From: Candidatus Omnitrophota bacterium
GTDB taxonomy: Bacteria > Ratteibacteria > UBA8468 > MWAK01
NCBI GenBank assembly: GCA_018829455.1
Contig: JAHJUB010000036.1
Coordinates: 1-7,580, forward strand
DNA length: 7,580 nt
Direction of reading: 5' to 3'
In this document: one piece after another, positions 1 through 6,859 of the stretch
Layout: each line of letters starts with the position of its first letter
Numbering within the stretch: the first letter of the stretch is position 1
Translations under genes and position numbers: made by a program
Notes under the pieces: generated by a model
What the model saw: only the letters and a program-made list of their open reading frames with translations
Told to the model about the DNA's origin: nothing
Databases searched by the model: none

Positions 1-13
1 ACCCATCACCACC

Positions 14-478
14 ATGGAAAAATTAAGTAAAAGAGAGGTAGCAAAAATTATTTTCAAATACCAGGGGAAAAAGAAGGGTTACCTGCTTTCCCTCCTCCAG
101 GACATCCAGCAGAAATACAACTATCTACCGCCGGAAGTCCTGGAGTTCGCCAGCCGGAAACTTTCTGTTTCCCGGAGCAAAATCTATGGGCTGGCTACCT
201 TCTACGCCCAATTTTCCCTGACCGAAAGGGGTAAGTACATCATCAAGGTCTGCGAAGGAACCGCTTGCCACGTGAAAAACAGCGCCAATGTCAAGGAACG
301 GATAAAAGAATTCCTCGGCCTGGAAAACGACGGAACAACCTCTGATAAAAAATTCACGTTAGAGACCGTAGCCTGTCTGGGAACCTGCTTTCTGGCGCCG
401 GTTATGATGGTAGATTCCGCCTATTACGGAGAACTGGACCCGGGGCAGGCAATCACTATTTTGAAAGAATTGAAATGA
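14..478 (+). CDS. nuoE: NuoE-like (24 kDa) thioredoxin-fold [2Fe-2S] subunit of a formate dehydrogenase complex
   Basis: 154 residues, a normal length for the NuoE/HydC family. The N-terminal helical part (about 1-70) carries the family signature around YNYLPPEVL (36-44) and the ATFYAQF stretch (61-67). The thioredoxin-like domain (about 75-150) has the four expected [2Fe-2S] ligands: Cys80 and Cys85 (C-x4-C in VCEGTACH) and Cys121 and Cys125 (C-x3-C in ACLGTCFLAP). In bifurcating hydrogenases and NAD-linked formate dehydrogenases this subunit docks on the NuoF subunit beside the FMN; the same role is inferred here because the next gene is a NuoF fusion. It has no signal peptide or membrane segment, so it is cytoplasmic. 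The ATG at 14 gives a full-length family N-terminus, but only 13 bases lie upstream and no ribosome binding site is visible, so a slightly longer start cannot be excluded. The stop overlaps the next start as ATGA. The family is secure; membership of the formate dehydrogenase complex comes from context. Confidence 0.93.
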   Translation: MEKLSKREVAKIIFKYQGKKKGYLLSLLQDIQQKYNYLPPEVLEFASRKLSVSRSKIYGLATFYAQFSLTERGKYIIKVCEGTACHVKNSANVKERIKEFLGLENDGTTSDKKFTLETVACLGTCFLAPVMMVDSAYYGELDPGQAITILKELK

Positions 479-3400
479 GACTGAAGACCGTTTCTGACTT
501 AAAAAGATTCAGCGAAAGAATCAGGCAGGAGTATGCCAGAGAGCAGAAACTGAGGATAAAGATTTGCATCACCGGCTGCCGGGCCAAAGGCAGTCTCTCG
601 CTCTTGGAAAAGTTCCGGGAAGAGATAAAAAACCGGAACTTGACCTCAAGAGTTGACGTCATCCCCACCGGCTGCCAGAAATTCTGCTCCGGCGCGCCGA
701 TCATAACCATTGACCCGGCCGGCCTAATCTACCAGAAGGTTTCCCTAAAAGATGTTCCTTTGATTTTACGGGAGACCGTCAAAACATCCTCACCCCCCAC
801 CTACACCTCCCCCTCAAGGGGGGAGGACTGGGGTGGGGGTGATTTCCTCCGCCTACAGACCAATAAGGTCACAAAGAACTGCGGAAACATCAACCCTTTA
901 AGCATTGAAGAATATATCTGGCAGGATGGGTTTTCTGCTTTAGGCAAAGCTCTGTCGGAAATGGAACCGGAAGCGGTTATTGCCGAAGTTAAAAATTCCA
1001 ATTTGCGCGGCCGGGGCGGCGCGGGTTTCCCGACCGGCCGTAAATGGGAACTGACGCGGAAAAACCCCGGTTATCCAAAATACTTAATCTGCAACGGTTA
1101 CGAAAGCTCCCCGGGCGCTTTTATGGACCGGACGATGCTGGAGGGAGACCCTTACCGGATAATTGAGGGAATGTTGCTCGCTTCTTATGCCATCGGAGCA
1201 AGCCACGGTTACATCTACGTAAAGGCTGAATCTTCGATCGCGGTCGAACATCTGAGGTGGGCAATCAACCAGTGCGGTAAAACAGGGCTGCTGGGCGAAA
1301 ATATCCTGGGGAAATTTTCCTTCAATCTGGAAGTGAGAGAAAACCCAAGCGCTTTTGTCTGCGGAGAGGAAACCGCTTTAATCGCTTCTCTGGAAGGAAG
1401 AATCGGCCAACCCAGACCAAGACCCCCCTTCCCGGCTCAAAGCGGTTTATGGGGCAAACCAACCTGCATCAATAACGTAGAAACGTTTGCCAACGTATCT
1501 TTAATAATACTTGAGGGAAGCGGAAGTTTTGCGCGTCTGGGCACGGAGCGGAGCGGCGGCACCAAGATATTCTCTCTGGGCGGGAAAGTGAAAAATACCG
1601 GCTTGGTCGAGACGCCGGTTGGCGCCTCTCTGGGTAAAATTGTCCTTGAGATCGGAGGCGGCGCTCTGGCCTACCGAAGAATAAAAGCGGTGCAGACCGG
1701 CGGTCCTTCCGGCGGCTGCATCCCAATCGAAAAATTCAACACACCCGTAGATTATGAAACCCTGGCCGGTCTGGGGTCAATCATGGGTTCCGGCGGAATG
1801 GTCGTCCTGGACGACAAGAGTTGCATGGTGGAGTTGGCCCGGTATTCCCTTGATTTCGTCCAGAAAGAATCTTGCGGCAAATGCGTTCCCTGCCGGATCG
1901 GCGCCAAAAGAATGCTGGAAATATTGACCAAAATTACGGAAGGCCGGGCCGAACCGGCTGATTTGGAAAACCTGAAAAATCTGGCGTTGATGATTAAAGA
2001 ATCCAGTCTCTGCGGTTTAGGCCAAACCGCGGCCAATCCGGTTCTAACCACTCTGAATTACTTCCAGAATGAATATGAACACCACGTCCTGGAGCATTAC
2101 TGTCCTGCCGGCCAGTGCCCAAAACTGGTTTCGGCTCCCTGCGAAAATTCCTGCCCCGGGAAAATAGACGTTTCCGGTTATATCCAGGCGATCAGAGAGA
2201 ACGATTTCCTGGGGGCCTATAAAATTATCTGTAAAAGCATCCCCTTCCCTTCTGTCTGCGGCCTGGTCTGCTACCACCCCTGCGAGAATATGTGCCGGAG
2301 GGCAGAGATAGACCAACCCGTTGCGATCAGAGAGCTGAAAAAATTTGTCAGTACTTTCACCTCGAAACGCGGCTATTCTTTAAAGCAGACCCTGACCTTT
2401 AAACCCCGGCTGCAGAAAAAGGTTGCCATTGTCGGTTCCGGGCCGGCCGGACTCACGTGTGCCTGGCAACTTTCTCAGGAAGGCGTTGATTGCACAATCT
2501 TTGAAAAAGAAAAAGAACTTGGCGGGATGCTCAAATACGGCATACCGGAGTACCGGCTTCCCAGGAAGATTCTGGAAAAAGAGATTAAGGATATCCTGAA
2601 TCCCCGCATCAGGGTCCATTTCCAGAAAAGCGTTGGTCAGAACTTAAAGATAGAATTTCTAAAACAAAATTTTGATGCCGTTTTCTTAGGGATAGGCGCC
2701 TGGTTTCCTCAAGAACTTGACCTCCCCGGTAAAGACCTGAAAGGCGTTTACCAGGGACTGGATTTCCTCTTTGCCCATAACGAAGGGAAAAAGATGCCGG
2801 TCGGTCGGAGGGTGGGGGTAATGGGCGGCGGCAATGTCGCCATAGATGTGGCAAGAGTGGCCTTGAGATTAGGCGCCGGAGAGGTATTTATCCTCTACCG
2901 GAGGAGTGAAGGACTCCTTCCGGCTGACCCTTGCGAAATCGCTGCAGCCCAAAAGGAGGGCGTGAAGTTCCTTTATCTTGTCAATCCAAAACGGATTGAG
3001 GATGACGCCGCGGGCAGAATAAAAGGGGTCGTTCTGCAAAAAATGATTCTTCACGAAGAGTATGGCCCGGACGGCCGAAAGAGAGTGAAAGAACTATCCG
3101 GCAGCGAATCATTCTTCCCGCTGGATACTTTGGTCCTGGCGATCGGACAAAAAACTAACCTAAAAGAACTGCTGCCGGAATTGAAGGTTGCCCCCTACAC
3201 GCTATCAACCAACGCCGAAAAAATCTTCGTCGGCGGAGACTGTTACCGCGGACCAAGTTCCGTCATTGAAGCGATTGGCGACGGGAAAAAGGCCGCCTCT
3301 TCCATCATCAAATTCCTGAGGGGAGAAAGACCGGAACCCCTCCTTTTCTCCCGCAAAGAGACCTCCGAAGAAGAATATCTGAAGAAAGAGACTCCTCTAA

Positions 3401-3537
3401 ATATCGGCCGGCAAAGACCCCGGACGCTCGAATTGAAGAAGAGAAGGAAAAGTTTTGCCGAAGTGGAGTCGGCCTTTAGTAAAAAACAGGCCCTTTGCGA
3501 AACAAAGAGATGCCTTCAGTGCCACCTGGAAAAATGA
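475..3537 (+). CDS. NuoF-like FMN/iron-sulfur subunit fused to a GltD/NfnB-like FAD-NAD(P)H oxidoreductase (formate dehydrogenase diaphorase subunit)
   Basis: 1020-residue fusion. Domains in order: thioredoxin-like [2Fe-2S] domain (about 1-100; Cys31, Cys35, Cys67, Cys71); a repeat-derived linker (about 104-123); NuoF FMN/NADH domain (about 124-350; NLRGRGGAGFPTG at 176-188, CGEET at 296-300, INNVET at 332-337); SLBB domain (about 360-445); N3-type [4Fe-4S] (Cys467, Cys470, Cys473, Cys513); the HydB-like CPAGQC junction (543-548); GltD-type iron-sulfur domain (about 550-630; Cys556, 560, 586, 595, 599, 603, 607); FAD fold (GSGPAGL 654-660); NAD(P)H fold (GGGNVAID 784-791, YRR 808-810); closing FAD motif (GGDCYRGPS 920-928); and a Cys-rich tail (Cys1008, 1013, 1016). 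In known relatives the NuoF part exchanges electrons with NAD(H) and the GltD part with NADP(H). The role here, moving electrons between FdhA and nucleotides, is inferred from the flanking genes. The FMN pocket is unusual: Tyr209 replaces the normal Asp, Ser212 replaces the acidic residue, and NPSAF (290-294) replaces GAGAY. The start is an ATGA overlap with nuoE and there is no strong Shine-Dalgarno. The domain calls are firm; the enzymatic reaction and nucleotide specificity are not. Confidence 0.93.
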   Translation: MRLKTVSDLKRFSERIRQEYAREQKLRIKICITGCRAKGSLSLLEKFREEIKNRNLTSRVDVIPTGCQKFCSGAPIITIDPAGLIYQKVSLKDVPLILRETVKTSSPPTYTSPSRGEDWGGGDFLRLQTNKVTKNCGNINPLSIEEYIWQDGFSALGKALSEMEPEAVIAEVKNSNLRGRGGAGFPTGRKWELTRKNPGYPKYLICNGYESSPGAFMDRTMLEGDPYRIIEGMLLASYAIGASHGYIYVKAESSIAVEHLRWAINQCGKTGLLGENILGKFSFNLEVRENPSAFVCGEETALIASLEGRIGQPRPRPPFPAQSGLWGKPTCINNVETFANVSLIILEGSGSFARLGTERSGGTKIFSLGGKVKNTGLVETPVGASLGKIVLEIGGGALAYRRIKAVQTGGPSGGCIPIEKFNTPVDYETLAGLGSIMGSGGMVVLDDKSCMVELARYSLDFVQKESCGKCVPCRIGAKRMLEILTKITEGRAEPADLENLKNLALMIKESSLCGLGQTAANPVLTTLNYFQNEYEHHVLEHYCPAGQCPKLVSAPCENSCPGKIDVSGYIQAIRENDFLGAYKIICKSIPFPSVCGLVCYHPCENMCRRAEIDQPVAIRELKKFVSTFTSKRGYSLKQTLTFKPRLQKKVAIVGSGPAGLTCAWQLSQEGVDCTIFEKEKELGGMLKYGIPEYRLPRKILEKEIKDILNPRIRVHFQKSVGQNLKIEFLKQNFDAVFLGIGAWFPQELDLPGKDLKGVYQGLDFLFAHNEGKKMPVGRRVGVMGGGNVAIDVARVALRLGAGEVFILYRRSEGLLPADPCEIAAAQKEGVKFLYLVNPKRIEDDAAGRIKGVVLQKMILHEEYGPDGRKRVKELSGSESFFPLDTLVLAIGQKTNLKELLPELKVAPYTLSTNAEKIFVGGDCYRGPSSVIEAIGDGKKAASSIIKFLRGERPEPLLFSRKETSEEEYLKKETPLNIGRQRPRTLELKKRRKSFAEVESAFSKKQALCETKRCLQCHLEK
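790..842. repeat. Palindromic repeat inserted in-frame in the NuoF-fusion gene
   Basis: Near-perfect inverted repeat with a two-base loop. The left arm is 790-814 (starts TCACCCCCCACC, ends CTCCCCCT) and the right arm is 817-842 (starts AGGGGGGAGG, ends GGGGGTGA). The arms pair along almost their whole length with a few mismatches and bulges, and the base composition (C-runs then G-runs) is unlike the surrounding gene. It encodes the low-complexity linker around SPSRGEDWGGGD (112-123), exactly between the thioredoxin-like and NuoF domains, where length variation is tolerated. It resembles short dispersed palindromes found in many copies in some bacterial genomes. Membership of such a family is inferred, because only one copy lies in this window. 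Confidence 0.8.
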
Positions 3538-6221
3538 AGATTAAGGTCAGTCTAAACGGTAAGGAGACCTGGTCCGAGAGAGGGAAAACAATCCTGAGCC
3601 TGGCCCGGGAAAACGGAATAGAGGTCCCCACCCTCTGTTACCACCCGGAGCTTTCTCCAATCGGAGCCTGCCGGGTATGCCTGGTTGAAGTCAAAGGGGA
3701 AAAGAACCTGGTTGCCGCCTGCAGTTACCCGATTGAAAGAGAGATAGAGGTATGGACCGGAAATGAAAAAGTCCTCAAGGCAAGGAAGATGGTCCTGGAA
3801 TTGATTCTGTCCGACCACCCTTATGACTGTATGACCTGCGAAAAGAGCGGCAACTGTCTCCTGGAAAAATATGCTTACGAATACGGGATAAAAAAACCGT
3901 CATACCCAGGCGAAAAGAGAAAGCCGGAAGTAAAAGAGGGCGCGCCTTTCATCGTCCGGGATTACGAGAAATGCATCCTTTGCGGCCGGTGCGTGGAGGT
4001 CTGCGAAAAGATTGTGGGCGCCGAGGCGATTGAATTTGGTTTTCGGAGTTTTGCGACTAAGATCGTTTCCGGTTTTGATGGATCCTTAAAAGATGGCGGG
4101 TGCGTTTTCTGCGGAAACTGCATTGAGGTCTGTCCGGTCGGCGCCTTACGGGAAATTGGCGCGGAAGGCCGGGGAAGAAGCTGGGAATTTAAAAAAATAA
4201 AGACGGTCTGTCCTTACTGCGGAGTGGGCTGCGGCCTGGAAGTGTCGGTTAAAAATAACGAGGTCGTCAAAATAAATTCGGCTCTGGAAAACCCGGTGAA
4301 TGCCGGGTGGCTCTGCGTAAAAGGGAAGTTCGGATTTGAATACGTCTCCAGCCCGGAACGGTTAAAAAATCCCCTGATTAAAGGTTCCGGCGGGAAATTT
4401 GCCGAGACAAGTTGGGAGACGGCTTTCGGTTTAATCGCGGAAAAATTCGCCTCGCTGAAAGAAAAATACGGCCCGGATTCCCTGGCCGGCCTGTCTTCCG
4501 CCAAGTGCACCAATGAAGAGAATTACCTCTTCCAGAAGTTTGTCCGGGTAATTTTGGGCACAAATAACGTGGACCACTGCGCCCGACTCTGCCATGCGCC
4601 GAGTGTCGCGGCTCTGGCGCAGACCCTGGGCTCCGGCGCCATGACCAACTCCCTGGAAGAGATTGAAAATATCTCCGACCTCATCATCTTAACCGGTTCC
4701 AACGTGACCGAGTCCCAGCCGGTGACCTCCTACCGAATTCGGAAAGCGGTTGCCCGGGGCGCCAAACTGATTGTCATTGACCCGAAAAGAATAGACCTGG
4801 CCGGAATTGCCGAGATTTACCTTCAACCCCGTATCGGCTCCGACGTAATGCTCTTTAACAGTCTGGCCAAGATTATCCTGGACGAAGGGCTTTTCAACCA
4901 GAAGTTCCTGGAAGAACGGGTGGAGAACTTCCCGGAATACCAAAAGTTTATGGACGGGTTCTCCTTGTCCGAAGCCGAAATGACTACCGGCATCCCGACC
5001 GCGGAATTGGGAAAAATAGTTAGATTATACGCCGGCGCGAAAGCGGCCGTAATTATGTGGGCGATGGGCATTACCCAGCATATTTCCGGAACCGACAACG
5101 CGTTCACCCTTTCCAACCTATCTTTACTCACCGGTCAGATTGGAAGACCCGGCGCCGGACTATGCCCCTTAAGGGGCCAGAATAACGTCCAGGGCGCCTG
5201 CGACATGGGCGCGTTGCCGGACTTCTTTCCCGGCTACCAAAAAGTGGCCAACCCGCAAATCAGAGAAAAGTTTAAAACCTTGTGGTCCACAAACCAGCTC
5301 TCGGAAAAACCCGGCTTGACCGTGACCGAAATCTTTGAAGCCATCCACCAGGGGAAGGTTAAGGGCCTCTATATTATGGGCGAAAACCCTCTGATTTCCG
5401 ACCCGGATATCAACCATCTGAAGAAAGCGTTTGAAAAGGTTGACTTTCTGGTGGTCCAGGACATCTTTCTTTCCGAGACGGCCCAATACGCCGACATTAT
5501 CCTTCCGGCCAGCTGCTCTTTTGAGAAAGACGGTACCTTTACCAATACCGAACGGAGAGTCCAGCCGGTTTCCAGGTGTGTTGAACCGCCGGGAGAGGCA
5601 AAACCGGACTGGGAGATTATCCAGGGGCTCGCCGGCCGGTTCGGCCATCACTGGAACTACCGGAGCGTCTGGGAAATAACTGAGGAGATAAACCGGGCTG
5701 TACCCAACTACGGCGGTATCACACCGGAAAGAATCCGGAAAGGCGAATCTCTGCAATGGCCCTGCCCGGACGAAACCCACCCCGGAACTCCAACCCTGCA
5801 CCGGAAAGGTTTCCCGATCGGTAAAGGAAGACTGGTGGCGGTCAAGTATCAGAAACCTTTTGAGTTGCCGGATGAGGAGTATCCCTTTATTCTGACAACC
5901 GGCCGCATCCTTTCCGAATATCACACCAGGACTATGACGGGCCGGGTGGCGGGCCTAAGAGAGATTACCGGAGAGCCGTTCTGCCTGGTCAACAACAGGG
6001 ATGCCTCCCGCCTGAAGTTGAAAGAGAACGAAAAGGTAGCGGTCTTCTCCCGAAGGGGCAGGGTACTGCTTCAGGTCCGGATAAGTGACCGGATAAGTGA
6101 AGGAGTTGTATCCGTCCCGTTTCACTTCGCCGTTAACTTTCTCACCCACCACGAGGTTGACCCGGTAGCCAAGATTCCGGAATATAAAATCTGCGCCTGT
6201 AATATTAAAAAGTTGAAATGA
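3534..6221 (+). CDS. fdhA: Formate dehydrogenase catalytic (alpha) subunit, Cys-type, with NuoG-like iron-sulfur N-terminus
   Basis: 895 residues from the ATG at 3534. It interconverts formate and CO2 at a Mo- or W-bis-MGD centre. The NuoG-like N-terminus has a [2Fe-2S] (Cys35, 46, 49, 63), a His-ligated [4Fe-4S] (His95, Cys99, 102, 108) and a two-[4Fe-4S] ferredoxin domain (Cys147, 150, 153, 157 and Cys190, 193, 196, 200). The catalytic part begins with the proximal [4Fe-4S] (Cys226, 229, 233, 261) followed by Lys263. The active-site stretch NNVDHCARLCHAPSVA (344-359) puts Cys353 where E. coli FdhF has selenocysteine; His354 and Arg547 (in PLRGQNNVQGACDMGA) match the other catalytic residues. 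The C-terminal dinucleotide-binding domain starts near 783 (LTTGRILSEYHTRTMTGR, 787-804). There is no Tat signal, so it is cytoplasmic. An in-frame TTG at 3495 and an ATG at 3510 lie upstream, but 3534 gives the family N-terminus (MKIKVSLNGK) and an ATGA overlap with the preceding stop, as at two other junctions. Length and layout resemble the NADP-dependent W-enzyme of Moorella. The identity is very secure; Mo versus W is undecided. Confidence 0.96.
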   Translation: MKIKVSLNGKETWSERGKTILSLARENGIEVPTLCYHPELSPIGACRVCLVEVKGEKNLVAACSYPIEREIEVWTGNEKVLKARKMVLELILSDHPYDCMTCEKSGNCLLEKYAYEYGIKKPSYPGEKRKPEVKEGAPFIVRDYEKCILCGRCVEVCEKIVGAEAIEFGFRSFATKIVSGFDGSLKDGGCVFCGNCIEVCPVGALREIGAEGRGRSWEFKKIKTVCPYCGVGCGLEVSVKNNEVVKINSALENPVNAGWLCVKGKFGFEYVSSPERLKNPLIKGSGGKFAETSWETAFGLIAEKFASLKEKYGPDSLAGLSSAKCTNEENYLFQKFVRVILGTNNVDHCARLCHAPSVAALAQTLGSGAMTNSLEEIENISDLIILTGSNVTESQPVTSYRIRKAVARGAKLIVIDPKRIDLAGIAEIYLQPRIGSDVMLFNSLAKIILDEGLFNQKFLEERVENFPEYQKFMDGFSLSEAEMTTGIPTAELGKIVRLYAGAKAAVIMWAMGITQHISGTDNAFTLSNLSLLTGQIGRPGAGLCPLRGQNNVQGACDMGALPDFFPGYQKVANPQIREKFKTLWSTNQLSEKPGLTVTEIFEAIHQGKVKGLYIMGENPLISDPDINHLKKAFEKVDFLVVQDIFLSETAQYADIILPASCSFEKDGTFTNTERRVQPVSRCVEPPGEAKPDWEIIQGLAGRFGHHWNYRSVWEITEEINRAVPNYGGITPERIRKGESLQWPCPDETHPGTPTLHRKGFPIGKGRLVAVKYQKPFELPDEEYPFILTTGRILSEYHTRTMTGRVAGLREITGEPFCLVNNRDASRLKLKENEKVAVFSRRGRVLLQVRISDRISEGVVSVPFHFAVNFLTHHEVDPVAKIPEYKICACNIKKLK
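6077..6100 (+). repeat. Perfect 12-bp tandem duplication inside fdhA
   Basis: CCGGATAAGTGA occurs twice back to back (6077-6088 and 6089-6100), in frame, encoding RISD-RISE (849-856) in the dinucleotide-binding domain. The local protein length matches the usual family pattern (a TDR-x-x-x-G turn before the VPFHF motif), so this looks like codon coincidence on a conserved framework rather than an expansion. Confidence 0.6.
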
Positions 6222-6859
6222 ATGCGATTGTGGTTGCGAAAGGAGAAAAGAGCCGCCGTCTGAATCAGGACAAAGCGCTGGTAAAGATAGCCGGCCGAAC
6301 GCTGGTGGAAATACTCCTGGAAAAGATAGCGGGTATCTTTGACAAAATCTACCTAGTAACCAGGCAGCCGGCGAAGTTTAAGTTTTTGGAGAGCAAAAAC
6401 GAGATTGCCGCGCCGGATTGCGCTCGCAATGACAAACCTAAAAAATTGGAACTCGTTAAGGACAACTTAAAATGCGGGCCGCTGGGCGGTATTTTTCTGG
6501 GTCTGCAAGCTTCGGATTCCTTTTACAATTTTGTTATCAGCGCCGACCTATTGTTCCTGGACCGACGGCTTCTGTCCTACTTGATGAAGAAAGAAAAGAA
6601 CTACCAGGCGTTGATACCGGGCGGCCGGGAGTTCCTCCAGCCGTTATGTGGAATCTATGCCCAATCCGTCCGGCCGGCGCTGGAACGAATGCTCGCCGAA
6701 AAGAAGTATAAACTGAGGGAAATCTTTCCGGAAATAGAGACGGCGTACGTCTCCGGAAAAGAACTGAAAAGGTTCGGAGACCCGGAGGTACTCTTCTTCA
6801 ATCTCAATACCGTAAAAGACCTGGAAAAAGCGAGGCGTATGTGGAGAAAATTCTCTTAA
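6218..6859 (+). CDS. mobA: Molybdenum cofactor guanylyltransferase (MobA)
   Basis: 213 residues. MobA transfers GMP from GTP to Mo/W-molybdopterin to make the guanine dinucleotide cofactor; the bis-MGD form is what the adjacent FdhA needs. The nucleotidyltransferase fold shows an N-terminal loop ending in QDKAL (17-21), GPLGGI (87-92), the metal-binding Asp110 in ISAD, LQPLCGIY (140-147) and FFNLNTVKDLEKA (193-205). The usual LAGGxSxRMG loop is degenerate: AKGEKSRRLN (7-16) keeps one Gly and the Arg but has Glu for the second Gly and Asn for the last Gly. The Pro of the usual DMP motif is also missing. Residues about 61-74 (NEIAAPDCARNDKP) are extra relative to the family and come from a palindromic repeat. 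The start overlaps the fdhA stop as ATGA with no clear ribosome binding site, implying coupled translation. The family is confident; full catalytic competence is less sure because of the altered loop. Confidence 0.9.
   Translation: MNAIVVAKGEKSRRLNQDKALVKIAGRTLVEILLEKIAGIFDKIYLVTRQPAKFKFLESKNEIAAPDCARNDKPKKLELVKDNLKCGPLGGIFLGLQASDSFYNFVISADLLFLDRRLLSYLMKKEKNYQALIPGGREFLQPLCGIYAQSVRPALERMLAEKKYKLREIFPEIETAYVSGKELKRFGDPEVLFFNLNTVKDLEKARRMWRKFS
6401..6434. repeat. Second palindromic repeat, in-frame inside mobA
   Basis: The segment opens with GAGATTGC (6401-6408) and closes with GCAATGACA (6426-6434); the ATTGC/GCAAT ends are inverted repeats around a GC-rich centre. This outline (GAGATTGC then GCAATGACA) is familiar from short dispersed repeats of many bacterial genomes, from memory. 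It encodes EIAAPDCARND (62-72), a stretch not expected in MobA, between the FKFLES region and the strand leading to GPLGGI. The exact element borders are uncertain by several bases. Confidence 0.65.
6832..6835 (+). promoter_or_regulatory. Ribosome binding site for the GTG-started tupA
   Basis: GAGG lies five bases before the GTG at 6841, inside the mobA coding region. No ATG, GTG or TTG lies between the in-frame stop at 6709-6711 and 6841, so this site fixes the start. It is the best Shine-Dalgarno-like site at any of the gene junctions in the window. Confidence 0.6.

Noticed and set aside
1..30. End of an upstream gene (short open frame from the left edge to the TAA at 28-30)
   Set aside because: Only nine codons are visible and they carry no recognisable sequence, so it cannot be supported as a gene.
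3495..3533. Upstream TTG (3495) or ATG (3510) as the start of fdhA
   Set aside because: The extra 13 or 8 residues do not resemble the family N-terminus and lie inside the end of the preceding gene. The ATG at 3534 gives the ATGA overlap also used at 475 and 6218.
4560..4600. Selenocysteine codon with a downstream SECIS in fdhA
   Set aside because: The active-site position is TGC (Cys353), with no in-frame TGA anywhere in the gene before the terminal stop.
5164..5177. Perfect 14-bp palindrome GCCCCTTAAGGGGC as a possible operator or restriction-type site
   Set aside because: It encodes the invariant PLRG part of the FdhA active-site motif and sits mid-gene with no promoter nearby, so chance codon choice is enough.
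5169..5924. A 251-codon open frame on the minus strand within fdhA
   Set aside because: It lies entirely opposite the conserved catalytic domain of fdhA, its translation shows no recognisable domain, and such shadow frames are expected in a gene with this codon use.
6077..6100. The 12-bp perfect tandem repeat as evidence of slippage or a hypermutable site
   Set aside because: The protein length around it agrees with the family pattern, so no residues appear to have been added; similar codons on a conserved RxSD/RxSE framework explain it.
6841..6859. Programmed -1 frameshift making a MobA-TupA fusion
   Set aside because: The frames are related by -1, but no canonical slippery heptamer is present in the overlap, MobA ends at its normal length, and TupA has its own GTG with a GAGG five bases upstream.
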